A program made the translations under genes and the position numbers. DNA of 64,000 nucleotides from Planctomycetota bacterium. Its GTDB lineage: Bacteria; Planctomycetota; Planctomycetia; Planctomycetales; Planctomycetaceae. A model generated the notes under the pieces. It saw nothing but the letters and a program-made list of their open reading frames with translations. It was not told the origin of the DNA and made no database searches. This document shows, piece by piece, positions 17,334 through 24,645 of the stretch. The DNA lies in the NCBI GenBank assembly GCA_027623235.1, contig JAQBVJ010000021.1:1-64000 (forward strand). Reading direction: 5' to 3'. Position 1 is the stretch's first letter. The number at the start of each line of letters is the position of its first letter.

Positions 17334-18308
17334 TCACCTTGATGCGGCATCCCGCTCGGCGATTTTCAGGTCGCGATCGACCATCATTCTGACGAGTTCC
17401 TCGAACGACACTTTCGGTTCCCAGCCGAGTTTTTCGCGGGCCTTTGAAGCGTCGCCGCAGAGCGTGTCGACTTCGGCCGGTCGGAACAGGCTCTGGTCGG
17501 TCTCGACGACTTCTTCCAGGTCCAGGTCCAAATGGCCGAACGCGATTTCCAGGAAGTCCTGCACCGAATGTGTGACTCCGGTCGCGACCACGAAATCGTC
17601 TGCTTCGTCCTGCTGCATCATTTTCCACATCGCGTCGACGTAGTCTCCGGCGAAGCCCCAGTCGCGACGAGCCTGGGTGTTGCCGAGCTTCAGCTTCTGC
17701 TGCAGGCCGACTTTGATCCTGGCTGCGGCCCGAGTGATCTTGCGAGTGACAAACGCCTCACCCCGAAACGGTGATTCATGGTTAAAGAGGATGCCGTTGC
17801 AGGCGAACATCCCGTACGACTCGCGGTAGTTCACGGTCTGCCAGAACCCGAACACTTTCGCGCAGGCGTACGGGCTGCGCGGGTGGAACGGCGTGTCTTC
17901 GTTCTGCGGCGAGTGTTTGACCTGGCCAAACATCTCGCTGGACGAGGCCTGGTAGAACCGAATCTGTTTGCCGGACGTCTCTTGAAACTGACGGATCGCT
18001 TCGAGGACTCGCAGAGTGCCGACGCCGGTCACGTTCGCGGTGTGAATCGGTAGTTCGAAAGAGAGTCGCACGTGGCTCTGCGCGGCGAGGTTGTAGACCT
18101 CATCCGGCTGAGTCTCTTTGAAGATCTGTTGCAGGTTGGTGCCGTCAGAGAGGTCCCAGTAGAAGAGATTCTCGTCCGCCTCACCGACACCCGGCGCGCG
18201 AGACGCGATCGTCCCGTGAACCTCGTAGCCTTTGGAGAGAAGCAGTTCCGAAAGGTAGCGGCCATCCTGACCGCAGATTCCGGTGATCAGTGCACTTTTT
18301 GTGGGCAT
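17334..18308 (-). CDS. gmd: GDP-mannose 4,6-dehydratase
   Basis: A 324-residue short-chain dehydrogenase-type sugar-nucleotide enzyme that converts GDP-mannose to GDP-4-keto-6-deoxymannose, the entry to fucose and related deoxysugars. The NADP-binding motif is [11 protein letters not shown] at residues 9-19. [10 protein letters not shown], the active-site YACAK, and [16 protein letters not shown] are all characteristic of Gmd. Length is slightly shorter than the usual 340-370 residues. No fcl or glycosyltransferase partner is adjacent. Downstream on the same strand is an MpaA-like envelope peptidase, consistent with an envelope role. Confidence 0.9.
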   Translation of the reverse strand: MPTKSALITGICGQDGRYLSELLLSKGYEVHGTIASRAPGVGEADENLFYWDLSDGTNLQQIFKETQPDEVYNLAAQSHVRLSFELPIHTANVTGVGTLRVLEAIRQFQETSGKQIRFYQASSSEMFGQVKHSPQNEDTPFHPRSPYACAKVFGFWQTVNYRESYGMFACNGILFNHESPFRGEAFVTRKITRAAARIKVGLQQKLKLGNTQARRDWGFAGDYVDAMWKMMQQDEADDFVVATGVTHSVQDFLEIAFGHLDLDLEEVVETDQSLFRPAEVDTLCGDASKAREKLGWEPKVSFEELVRMMVDRDLKIAERDAASR

Positions 18309-18347
18309 GGTTCAATGTGAGGAATCAGGAAAGTCAGTGGTGAAGTC

Positions 18348-18380
18348 AGTGCAAAATGAAAAGTGAAAAGTGAAAATCCG
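18348..18380. repeat. Left arm of inverted repeat flanking the four-helix-bundle gene
   Basis: This arm is built of AGTG(C)AAAA-type units: a GTGAAAA motif is repeated, ending in GTGAAAATCCG. It lies 7 bp beyond the gene's stop codon and is nearly complementary to 18779-18810. Confidence 0.75.
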
Positions 18381-18386
18381 TTAATG

Positions 18387-18764
18387 TCAGGCCGGCTTTG
18401 ACTGTTGATTCGATTTGGCGGTCACGATCGATTTACCAATGATCCTGCAGAGTTGATCACATTCGTCGTGAAGTTCTCCCATCTGCATCTCGGAAAGAAG
18501 ATGGGACTTCATGATGAGCTGAACCCAGCAGCGAGACTCCCGCAGTTCCTTCAGGCAGATGCTGAGTTTGTGGATGAAGTCTTTTCGAATGTCCGCACCG
18601 CATGCCTCTGCGTAGTTCGGTGCCGGCGAAGTCCCGCTTCGGACAAGCTGGCCGGCAATGTGCCTTCCCAGTCGAGTTTCCGGCAGAGCATCGACGGCAT
18701 TGCCAACTCGCGCTGCAAAATCCAGCAGCCTTGCCGCAAGTTCGTCATGATCAAGCTCTGCCAT
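18387..18764 (-). CDS. Four-helix bundle protein (S23/IVP family)
   Basis: A 125-residue, mostly helical protein of the S23 / 23S-rRNA-intervening-sequence four-helix-bundle family. Recognisable segments are ARRVGNAVDALPETRLGRHI-like helix 1, QLVRSGTSPAPNYAEACGA (the conserved turn) and FIHKLSICLKELRESRCWVQLI. Members occur inside rRNA genes, with diversity-generating retroelements, or as free-standing genes of unknown role. Here there is no rRNA and no reverse transcriptase. The gene is tightly bracketed by inverted repeats of GTGAAAA units, which suggests it moves or spreads as a small cassette. It is upstream of gmd on the same strand. Confidence 0.8.
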   Translation of the reverse strand: MAELDHDELAARLLDFAARVGNAVDALPETRLGRHIAGQLVRSGTSPAPNYAEACGADIRKDFIHKLSICLKELRESRCWVQLIMKSHLLSEMQMGELHDECDQLCRIIGKSIVTAKSNQQSKPA

Positions 18765-18770
18765 CCTCGA

Positions 18771-18839
18771 TCACCTGCCGATTTTCACTTTTCACTTTGC
18801 ACTTTGCACTCAAACGGCATGCTCAACACCGGCAGGTGA
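18771..18839. repeat. Right arm of flanking inverted repeat and nested 10-bp palindrome
   Basis: The arm at 18779-18810 (CGATTTTCACTTTTCACTTT...) complements 18348-18380. A perfect 10-bp inverted repeat, TCACCTGCCG (18771-18780) and CGGCAGGTGA (18830-18839), encloses this arm just upstream of the four-helix-bundle start codon. Confidence 0.75.
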
Positions 18840-18868
18840 ATGCTCCAGAAATTGCCGGTTCCGTGTGG

Positions 18869-21241
18869 CTACTTCACTTCCAGCCGCGCCTGGTACACCT
18901 TCTGGCGGTCGCCTCGCTGACGCAAGTCTTCGAGGATCGCTTCCACGTCGGATTCGACAAAGTCGTTGAACTTGCGACGGCCTTTGACGGTCACCTGGAC
19001 TCGCAGGTTGAAATCCACCATGTCGGGTGAGAGCCAGATGGTGTGCTCCTTCGCCGGGCTGTTGATCGCGATCGTCGTCCAGCGGTCGGAGCCGTCCTTG
19101 ATCGAGCCGGAGATTGTCCTGGGCGAGCCGGTGAATTTTACATCCGGAATCGTGTGAGCCTTCAGCCAGTAAAAGCGGTTGTTGTTCGGCCTCAGTGTTG
19201 AGATTTCGATTTCCCGCGGGTACCGCTGCCGCTCGTGCAGCTCCATCCACGCGAAGAGTCGATGGATCTCAGTGTAGAACGACTCGTAGCCGCGCCCGAC
19301 GTACTCCGCGAGGATCACGTCGTCGCCACGCAGCATCATGCTGTTGAGAGTCGGCGCGTTTCGTTCAAACTTGTCGCGGTCGAGCTGTCCGCCGATGACG
19401 TACCACGGCAGGTAACCCGCGTTCCGTCTCCAGTTCAACTTCGAAAAATTCTCAATCTGACCCGAGATCGGAATGACTCCCGCAAAGACATCGGGATGAG
19501 ACAGGCCGATGTCGAAGCACGCTTCTCCGCCGGTCCCGTGACCGGACAGGAAGATTCGATCCGAGTCGACGTTAAACCGCCGCCGCGCATCCCGGATCGA
19601 CTGCAGCACGCGGTAGTGAGTCAGCGGGCTGTAGCTGTAAGTCTGGTCGCTCTCACTGTTGTATTCCGGGGCGATCACGATGTAGCCGTGCCGCTGCGCC
19701 TGCAGTGGTTCTTCGAGAGTGCCGCCCCACCAGCGAAGCTCCCACTCCGGTTCCCGTTCGAGCGAGTGCAGCGCGACGACGACCGGATAGGTGTGATGCG
19801 GTGAGTACTCGGTTGGCAGGAGCACGTGGTAGTGGACGGGTTCTGAGTCTTCGGGGACGCCGCCAATTTCGTTGTCGACCTGAATTCGCAGCGCCTCGCC
19901 CGCCTTGATGCCTGGCGTTTCGATGACCGGCGGCAGGAACGGGATGAGCTGCATCACCGACGCCGGTCCGACCCCTTCCGTTCTCAGCAGGTCGGCGAGG
20001 ATCAGCTTGCGTTCCTGCTCGTCCACCGTCCGCAGATAATTCATCATCAGGAACCGGGCCTGCCACAGATTGACTGTCTGATCGAGCCGCCCGATCGCGT
20101 TGGTGTCACCGATGACCCAGGCAGAATACGCCAGCGCCAGCTTCTCTTCGGCCGCGACTGTTTTGTCTTCGGCGAGGGTCAGGAACGGACGCAGTCGTTT
20201 GAGCGATTCAAAGTTGAGCGAATCAGAGATCTCGCTGCGGAACGGTCGGAGCGAGTCGCGCAGCGTCTCATCCTTGATCTCGGCCTGCAGTTCGCCAAGC
20301 AGCGCCAAAGCGAGCTCGCCGCTGTCCTGAGCCTGATTGTACTCGGCCAGAATCTCGCGAACCTGACGCAGGATCGCCGCACTCATCTGCTCGGTCGGAA
20401 ACTGTTTGGCTTTACTGAAGGCCAGGTAGTGCTGTCCGCTCTGCTGTCGCCGCGTGAGCTCATCGAGCAGCCGTTGAGCCAGAAGCTGCCGCACCTCCAG
20501 CGCGAGCATTTCTGACCGTTCTTTAAGATCCGGAAAGTCCTTCGCAACCGATTCCAGTTCCTGAAGCGCCTGCAGGTAGAGCTCGGCCTGAACGTAGAAC
20601 CGCGCGATCGCGAAGCGGTCGTTCTGAGATTTCTGATCGGTGACCTCGCGAATCATCGCGTCCAGCAGTGACGTCGGGATTGAGGTCGTCGCGATGGAGT
20701 ACTCCCACGCGAGCTCGTTGAGCGCCTGAACGGTCAGGTACTGCGGAGCAATCTCGACGATGCCCTGATCAATGTGCAGCTCGCGCAAACCGCGAGCGGT
20801 GTCGAGGCCGAGCACGACCTGACGCCGCCCCTTCGCGTTAAACTGCGACGTCTCCAGAAACCGGCCGATCGATCCGAGCGTCACGGTACGAGGCCCCGTC
20901 TTTCTTTGAGGCATCTTGAATTTTTCAACCGAGCTCAACAGCGCGTCGCGGTTCGCATCGACGACGTTTCGAGTCGGCACGTAGTACCGAACCATCCCGC
21001 CATCGACGAGCGTGATCGGGTAAACGGTGACCTCACCCGCGTTCGCCTGAATCGACTTCGACACCGCCTGAATCTGAACGGGGTTGCCCTTGATGACCGT
21101 GTCATTCTTGAGGCGGACCTCACCGGCAAAGACGCAGTGAGGCAACACAACGAGACCGGCCAGCAGAAAGATGCCGCAGTGCAGACAGCAGTGCAGACAG
21201 CGGTGCAGACAGCGGTGCAGACAGCGTCTGAGCGTGAACAT
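18869..21241 (-). CDS. Exported protein with helical repeats and degenerate alpha/beta-hydrolase domain
   Basis: A 790-residue protein. The N-terminus is a signal peptide extended by Cys-Leu-His-Arg repeats encoded by a 12-bp tandem repeat. Residues 40-120 look beta-rich, and about 180-420 are helical, TPR-like. Residues 490-680 resemble PHB-depolymerase/esterase-type alpha/beta hydrolases (VVALHSLEREPEW, YIVIAPEYN, DSDRIFLSG). The nucleophile elbow reads GHGTG at residues 567-571 instead of GxSxG. The usual GHE of the catalytic His appears as GYE in GRGYESFYTEIHRLFAW. It therefore looks like a catalytically dead binding protein. The ATG at 21241 is preferred over an in-frame TTG at 21268. 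Confidence 0.75.
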   Translation of the reverse strand: MFTLRRCLHRCLHRCLHCCLHCGIFLLAGLVVLPHCVFAGEVRLKNDTVIKGNPVQIQAVSKSIQANAGEVTVYPITLVDGGMVRYYVPTRNVVDANRDALLSSVEKFKMPQRKTGPRTVTLGSIGRFLETSQFNAKGRRQVVLGLDTARGLRELHIDQGIVEIAPQYLTVQALNELAWEYSIATTSIPTSLLDAMIREVTDQKSQNDRFAIARFYVQAELYLQALQELESVAKDFPDLKERSEMLALEVRQLLAQRLLDELTRRQQSGQHYLAFSKAKQFPTEQMSAAILRQVREILAEYNQAQDSGELALALLGELQAEIKDETLRDSLRPFRSEISDSLNFESLKRLRPFLTLAEDKTVAAEEKLALAYSAWVIGDTNAIGRLDQTVNLWQARFLMMNYLRTVDEQERKLILADLLRTEGVGPASVMQLIPFLPPVIETPGIKAGEALRIQVDNEIGGVPEDSEPVHYHVLLPTEYSPHHTYPVVVALHSLEREPEWELRWWGGTLEEPLQAQRHGYIVIAPEYNSESDQTYSYSPLTHYRVLQSIRDARRRFNVDSDRIFLSGHGTGGEACFDIGLSHPDVFAGVIPISGQIENFSKLNWRRNAGYLPWYVIGGQLDRDKFERNAPTLNSMMLRGDDVILAEYVGRGYESFYTEIHRLFAWMELHERQRYPREIEISTLRPNNNRFYWLKAHTIPDVKFTGSPRTISGSIKDGSDRWTTIAINSPAKEHTIWLSPDMVDFNLRVQVTVKGRRKFNDFVESDVEAILEDLRQRGDRQKVYQARLEVK
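21176..21223. repeat. Tandem repeat, 4 x 12 bp, in coding sequence
   Basis: Four copies of GC(A/G)GTGCAGACA lie in the signal-peptide region of the preceding gene and encode RCLH-type repeats. The reading frame is kept because the unit is 12 bp. Confidence 0.9.
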
Positions 21242-21992
21242 CGACCCATCCCGTCGTGAGGCTCGCAAAGCCGGCGAAAACCGGACCGGGGCAGCAACCC
21301 GCCAATGGCTGTGCGGACCGGTGCCCCATTATTCCGCGCAGACGTGCTTTGGTCCAGGAAATCAACAGGTGAGCAGCCCATGCTCCGCCAGAAGCCCCGC
21401 GCAGACGATGAACCTGCATGACGAATACCCGTCAATCGGCTCGAACGGCATGTCTCGCTCCCTGGCGTTCAAGACAAGGTGAGGCGTCCCCCTGACGCCC
21501 ACAGTCCCGCTCCAACGCCGAAGCCAGATTCCGCGTAACAGATCACCTAAGACAGATATTCCACGCCTTAAGCTCACTGACACGATGCTGAAGCCGAGTA
21601 TTCCGCCCCTCAAGCTCCTTGTTTGAAGACAGAATAAGAATCAGCCACAGACTCAGTCCATTAAGGCGATCACCCAGCAGCTTAAGGCACTCAACCAGCA
21701 GCTTAAGGCGCTCACCCGGCAGCTTAAGGCGCTCACCCGGCAGATTAAGGCGCTCAACCGGCAGATTAAGGCGCCAAACCAGTCACTTAAGGGCTGCTCT
21801 GTTGCACTTCAGGCGCTCTCCAGCCCGATTCGAGTTCATTTCCGTGAAGATTTGGCCGGATGAGATTTCCTGCCTGGGACCGCACGCTCTCGGAAGGTCC
21901 TGGCGACAGTTCTGTCAGATGCCTGCGTCTGTGCTCGGTCGGAGGCGACGCGGTGTTCCTCGTTCGGGTCGGCGTCGCGGGGCCGCCGGCCG
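21242..21992 (-). other. Decayed intergenic DNA, possible coiled-coil gene remnant
   Basis: No intact gene is seen. On the minus strand one frame through the 21-bp array gives heptad-like units (RLKLPGE, LLVECLK). It continues as ELEGRNTRLQHRVSELKAWN, which looks like coiled coil, and is then cut by stops. This may be the remains of a repeat-rich coiled-coil gene, but no start codon and no family match is recognised. Confidence 0.3.
21661..21792. repeat. Seven TTAAGG units at exact 21-bp spacing
   Basis: TTAAGG occurs at 21661, 21682, 21703, 21724, 21745, 21766 and 21787. Between copies the sequence is close to CGCTCACCCGGCAGC. Several units contain the palindrome CTTAAG. Adjacent units differ at a few bases, most at the array ends. 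Confidence 0.9.
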
Positions 21993-22080
21993 TTAGAAGT
22001 CGCCTGGTTGATCGGAGCCGTTGATCGTCGCGAGCGCTTTCCAGGTTTTGTCGTCGATGTTCTCGCTGATGAGATGTGCT

Positions 22081-22110
22081 CGCTGATGAACTGCACGCTG
22101 ATGAACTGCA
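22081..22110. repeat. Tandem repeat, 2 x 15 bp
   Basis: CGCTGATGAACTGCA is perfectly duplicated inside the DUF1559 pseudogene; a diverged third copy lies just to the left. Confidence 0.9.
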
Positions 22111-22223
22111 CGCTGCCATCGCCGATCAGCATGTGAACTCCGCCGGTGTGCATGCCACATCGACTTGTTTTTGCATTGAGACCGGCGAGCGGATTCGCGA
22201 GCCGACTGAACTGCCGGCAGCAG

Positions 22224-22251
22224 CAACGCCACAAGAGCAACGCCACAAGAG
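22224..22251. repeat. Tandem repeat, 2 x 14 bp
   Basis: CAACGCCACAAGAG is perfectly duplicated. Its 14-bp length shifts the reading frame of the DUF1559 remnant right after the prepilin helix. Confidence 0.9.
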
Positions 22252-22313
22252 CAGCAATGATCGCAATCACGACCAGGAGTTCGATGAGAGCGTCTGCAAG
22301 TCGCAGAATGCCT

Positions 22314-22345
22314 GTCAACGGTTTCTGTCGTCAACGGTTTCTGTC
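22314..22345. repeat. Tandem repeat, 2 x 16 bp
   Basis: GTCAACGGTTTCTGTC is perfectly duplicated across the last codons and stop of the Bax-inhibitor-1 gene. Confidence 0.9.
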
Positions 22346-23071
22346 CTGCAGTTTCGCGAGCAGTCGCAGGATCTCCAGGTAGAGCCAGACCAGCGTCACG
22401 AGCAGTCCGAAAGCACCGTACCACTCCATGTATTTCGGAGCCCCACGTTTGGCTCCCTCTTCGATGAAGTCAAAATCCAGCACCAGATTCAGCGCGGCGA
22501 TCACCACGACGAACAGGCTGAATCCAATTCCGACAAGTCCCGCCTCGTGAATGAAAGGAATTCCGGAGCCAAACATTCGCAGCACGAACCCCACCAGGTA
22601 CAGAAGACAGATGCCGCTGGTCGCCGCGAAAACGCCAAGTTTGAAATTCTCGGTCGCTCGAATGAGCCCGGTCCGATACGCAAACAGCAGCCCGAACAAC
22701 GTCCCGAACGTCAGGCCGACAGCCTGGAAGGCGATTCCGGGGTAAATCTGGTCAAAGACTGCGGAGATTCCGCCAAGAAACAATCCCTCAGCCGTCGCAT
22801 ACAGGGGCGTCGTAATGGGAGCCCACGTTGGCTTGAAACAGGTGGCGATGGCGAAAATCAGTCCGCCGAACAGCCCTCCATACATCAGTGGCTGGACGAT
22901 CGGATCCTGTTGCAGAAATCGATTCCAGGTGATGGAAGCTCCGGCAACGACAACCGCCAGCAGGATCGCTGTCTTTGTGGCGGTCCCCTCGATGGTCATT
23001 GTTGTTGAGGCTTCGTAGCCGCGAAACTGCTCGAATGTTTTCGCACTTAAAGCGGGATTACCCGATCGCAT
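22331..23071 (-). CDS. Bax inhibitor-1/YccA family membrane protein
   Basis: A 246-residue integral membrane protein with about seven hydrophobic helices, of the BI-1/YccA type. A short cytoplasmic N-terminus is followed by helices beginning ATKTAILLAVVVAGASI. The C-terminal part NLVLDFDFIEEGAKRGAPKYMEWYGAFGLLVTLVWLYLEILRLL is typical of the large bacterial BI-1 subfamily, including the acidic DFDxIE motif. Bacterial members act as calcium/proton leak channels or protease modulators; the role here is not known. A strong GGAGAG site precedes the ATG at 23071. It lies 41 bp after the DUF1501 gene and is probably in the same transcript. The 3' end overlaps a tandem duplication. Confidence 0.88.
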   Translation of the reverse strand: MRSGNPALSAKTFEQFRGYEASTTMTIEGTATKTAILLAVVVAGASITWNRFLQQDPIVQPLMYGGLFGGLIFAIATCFKPTWAPITTPLYATAEGLFLGGISAVFDQIYPGIAFQAVGLTFGTLFGLLFAYRTGLIRATENFKLGVFAATSGICLLYLVGFVLRMFGSGIPFIHEAGLVGIGFSLFVVVIAALNLVLDFDFIEEGAKRGAPKYMEWYGAFGLLVTLVWLYLEILRLLAKLQDRNR

Positions 23072-23112
23072 GTCTCTCTCCGTGAATCGTGACGTGTCGC
23101 AGTCGCAGTGAC

Positions 23113-24444
23113 CTACAGCAACTCGCGAATTGGCCGCCCCTCGCCAACGATGCTGACGGGGCGGCCGCTGGCGTCTTCGTAGTGAGTTTCCAGCGGAATG
23201 CCAAGCTGCTGGAAGATCGTCGCGTAAACATCGAGAGGAATCGTGAGCCGCTCGTGGACTCCGCCGCCCCATTTTTCGCTGGCTCCGACAACCTGCCCGC
23301 CTTTGATGCCGCCGCCAGCCAGCATCACCGTGAAACAGTTTGACCAGTGATCGCGTCCGGCGTGGCCATTCATGAGCGGTGTGCGGCCGAACTCGCCGGC
23401 ACAGTAGATGAGGACGTCGTCGAGCATGCCTCGCTCTTCCAGGTCCTCGACGAGAGCCGCGATGGCTGCGTCGAGCGGCGGGAGATGCGTCTCCAGACCG
23501 GGCTCAATGTCGTTGTGGTGATCCCAGTAGCCGGTGTTGATCGTGACACACGTGCTGCCGGCCTCGACCAGTCGCCGCGCGAGCAGAGCACTCTGCCCGT
23601 ACTGATGCCGGCCGTAGCGATCTCGCAGTTTGTCGTCCTCGGCACTCAGGTCGAACGCTTTCCGCACGGTGTCTCCCGTGACCATCTCCAGCGCCTGAGC
23701 CTTAAACGCGTCCAGGCCTTCCAGCACGCCCGAGCTGTCGACGTCCCGCCGCAGTGAGTCGAACTTCTTGAGCAGCCTGCGACGATTCTCAACGCTCTTC
23801 AGCTCCAGGCCTTTCGGCATGGCGAGGTTCGCCACTTTGAAGTCCCTGGAATTCGGATCAGCTCCGACCTCAAACGGGTTGTACGCCTTGCCGAGATAGA
23901 CCGCTCCCTGATACCCGAACGCCTCGGCCCTGGGGATCGCCACGTAGGGCGGCATGTGCGGATTCCTCGCGCCAAGCGACCGCGAGATCACAGACCCGAA
24001 CGACGGATGCTGAGCGGCATTCCGCGCGAGCGTCGGGCCGAAACGTCCCGTCGCCATCCAGTGAGCACTCGGCGCGTGAATCCCGTTTTCGTGGTGCACC
24101 GATCGCACCTGCGAAATGTGATGCATCACCTTCGCCTGCCGGGGAAACCGCTCAGACACATTGATCCCGTCGACTGTCGTCTTGATCGGCTGGTACATCC
24201 CGCGGTACTCGGCCGGCGCATCGGGTTTCATGTCGTACGTGTCCTGTTGACTCATGCCTCCGTGAGTCCAGAAAACGATCAACGATTTTCCCGTGCCCTT
24301 CGCGTTGCTCGATCCCGAAGCCTGTGCTCGACCGCGCAGAAAATCGGCGAGCCCCAGCCCGAGCACAGGCGCACCGATCTGCAGAAAGTTGCGACGGCTG
24401 ATTCCGTCGCAGCAGGAAAAGGGACTTCCAGTGAGTGTCAGCAT
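23113..24444 (-). CDS. DUF1501 family protein (Tat-exported)
   Basis: A 443-residue DUF1501 protein, the second in the window. The Tat-type N-terminus is SRRNFLQIGAPVLGLGLADF. Family features include LIVFWTHGGMSQQDTYDMKP, VRSVHHENGIHAPSAHWMATG, CVTINTGYWDHHNDIE and IYCAGEFGRTPLMNGHAGRDHW. It has about 45 fewer residues than the 9983-11449 copy, and only scattered motifs are shared, so it belongs to another subgroup. No PSD1 partner is adjacent; it lies between a rhomboid protease gene and a BI-1 gene. Confidence 0.9.
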   Translation of the reverse strand: MLTLTGSPFSCCDGISRRNFLQIGAPVLGLGLADFLRGRAQASGSSNAKGTGKSLIVFWTHGGMSQQDTYDMKPDAPAEYRGMYQPIKTTVDGINVSERFPRQAKVMHHISQVRSVHHENGIHAPSAHWMATGRFGPTLARNAAQHPSFGSVISRSLGARNPHMPPYVAIPRAEAFGYQGAVYLGKAYNPFEVGADPNSRDFKVANLAMPKGLELKSVENRRRLLKKFDSLRRDVDSSGVLEGLDAFKAQALEMVTGDTVRKAFDLSAEDDKLRDRYGRHQYGQSALLARRLVEAGSTCVTINTGYWDHHNDIEPGLETHLPPLDAAIAALVEDLEERGMLDDVLIYCAGEFGRTPLMNGHAGRDHWSNCFTVMLAGGGIKGGQVVGASEKWGGGVHERLTIPLDVYATIFQQLGIPLETHYEDASGRPVSIVGEGRPIRELL

Positions 24445-24645
24445 GGCCGCACCTTGAGCTGTGATTGTGAAATTCGAATTCGCGTCTGACCGTGAGTCAT
24501 CACTTTTCCGGGATCACAAAGGGCCGAAACACAGTCCGCCGAAGGCAATCCTATCATAGCCTGGGGACAGCCACGCGGCGGCGCCACCTCAGGTCGACAG
24601 TCGAAAATCTGTTCGCCACCGTAACGTCTGACGAGAAATGTTGGC

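Larger units (their letters stand above)
21993..22318 (-). pseudogene. DUF1559 (prepilin-like) pseudogene with internal deletion
   Basis: DUF1559 proteins are planctomycete prepilin-like surface proteins of about 300 or more residues. Here only the two ends remain. In one frame ALIELLVVIAIIAALVALLL is the N-terminal prepilin helix. In a second frame PAVQSARESARRSQCKNK continues it. The sequence then jumps directly to the C-terminal signature HTGGVHMLIGDGSVQFIS and, in the second frame again, SENIDDKTWKALATINGSDQPGDF. About 200 central residues are missing. Frameshifts coincide with exact tandem duplications of 14 bp (22224-22251) and 15 bp (22081-22110). Confidence 0.85.

Noticed and set aside
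16404-18308. A polysaccharide gene cluster around gmd
   Set aside because: Only gmd itself is a sugar-nucleotide gene; no glycosyltransferase, epimerase or export gene is adjacent.
21362-21613. 83-codon minus-strand frame upstream of the pseudo-esterase gene
   Set aside because: No start signal, no family match, and it runs out of frame with the coiled-coil-like remnant in the same decayed DNA.
21661-21792. CRISPR-like array
   Set aside because: Units are only 21 bp, head-to-tail without unique spacers, and no cas gene is present.
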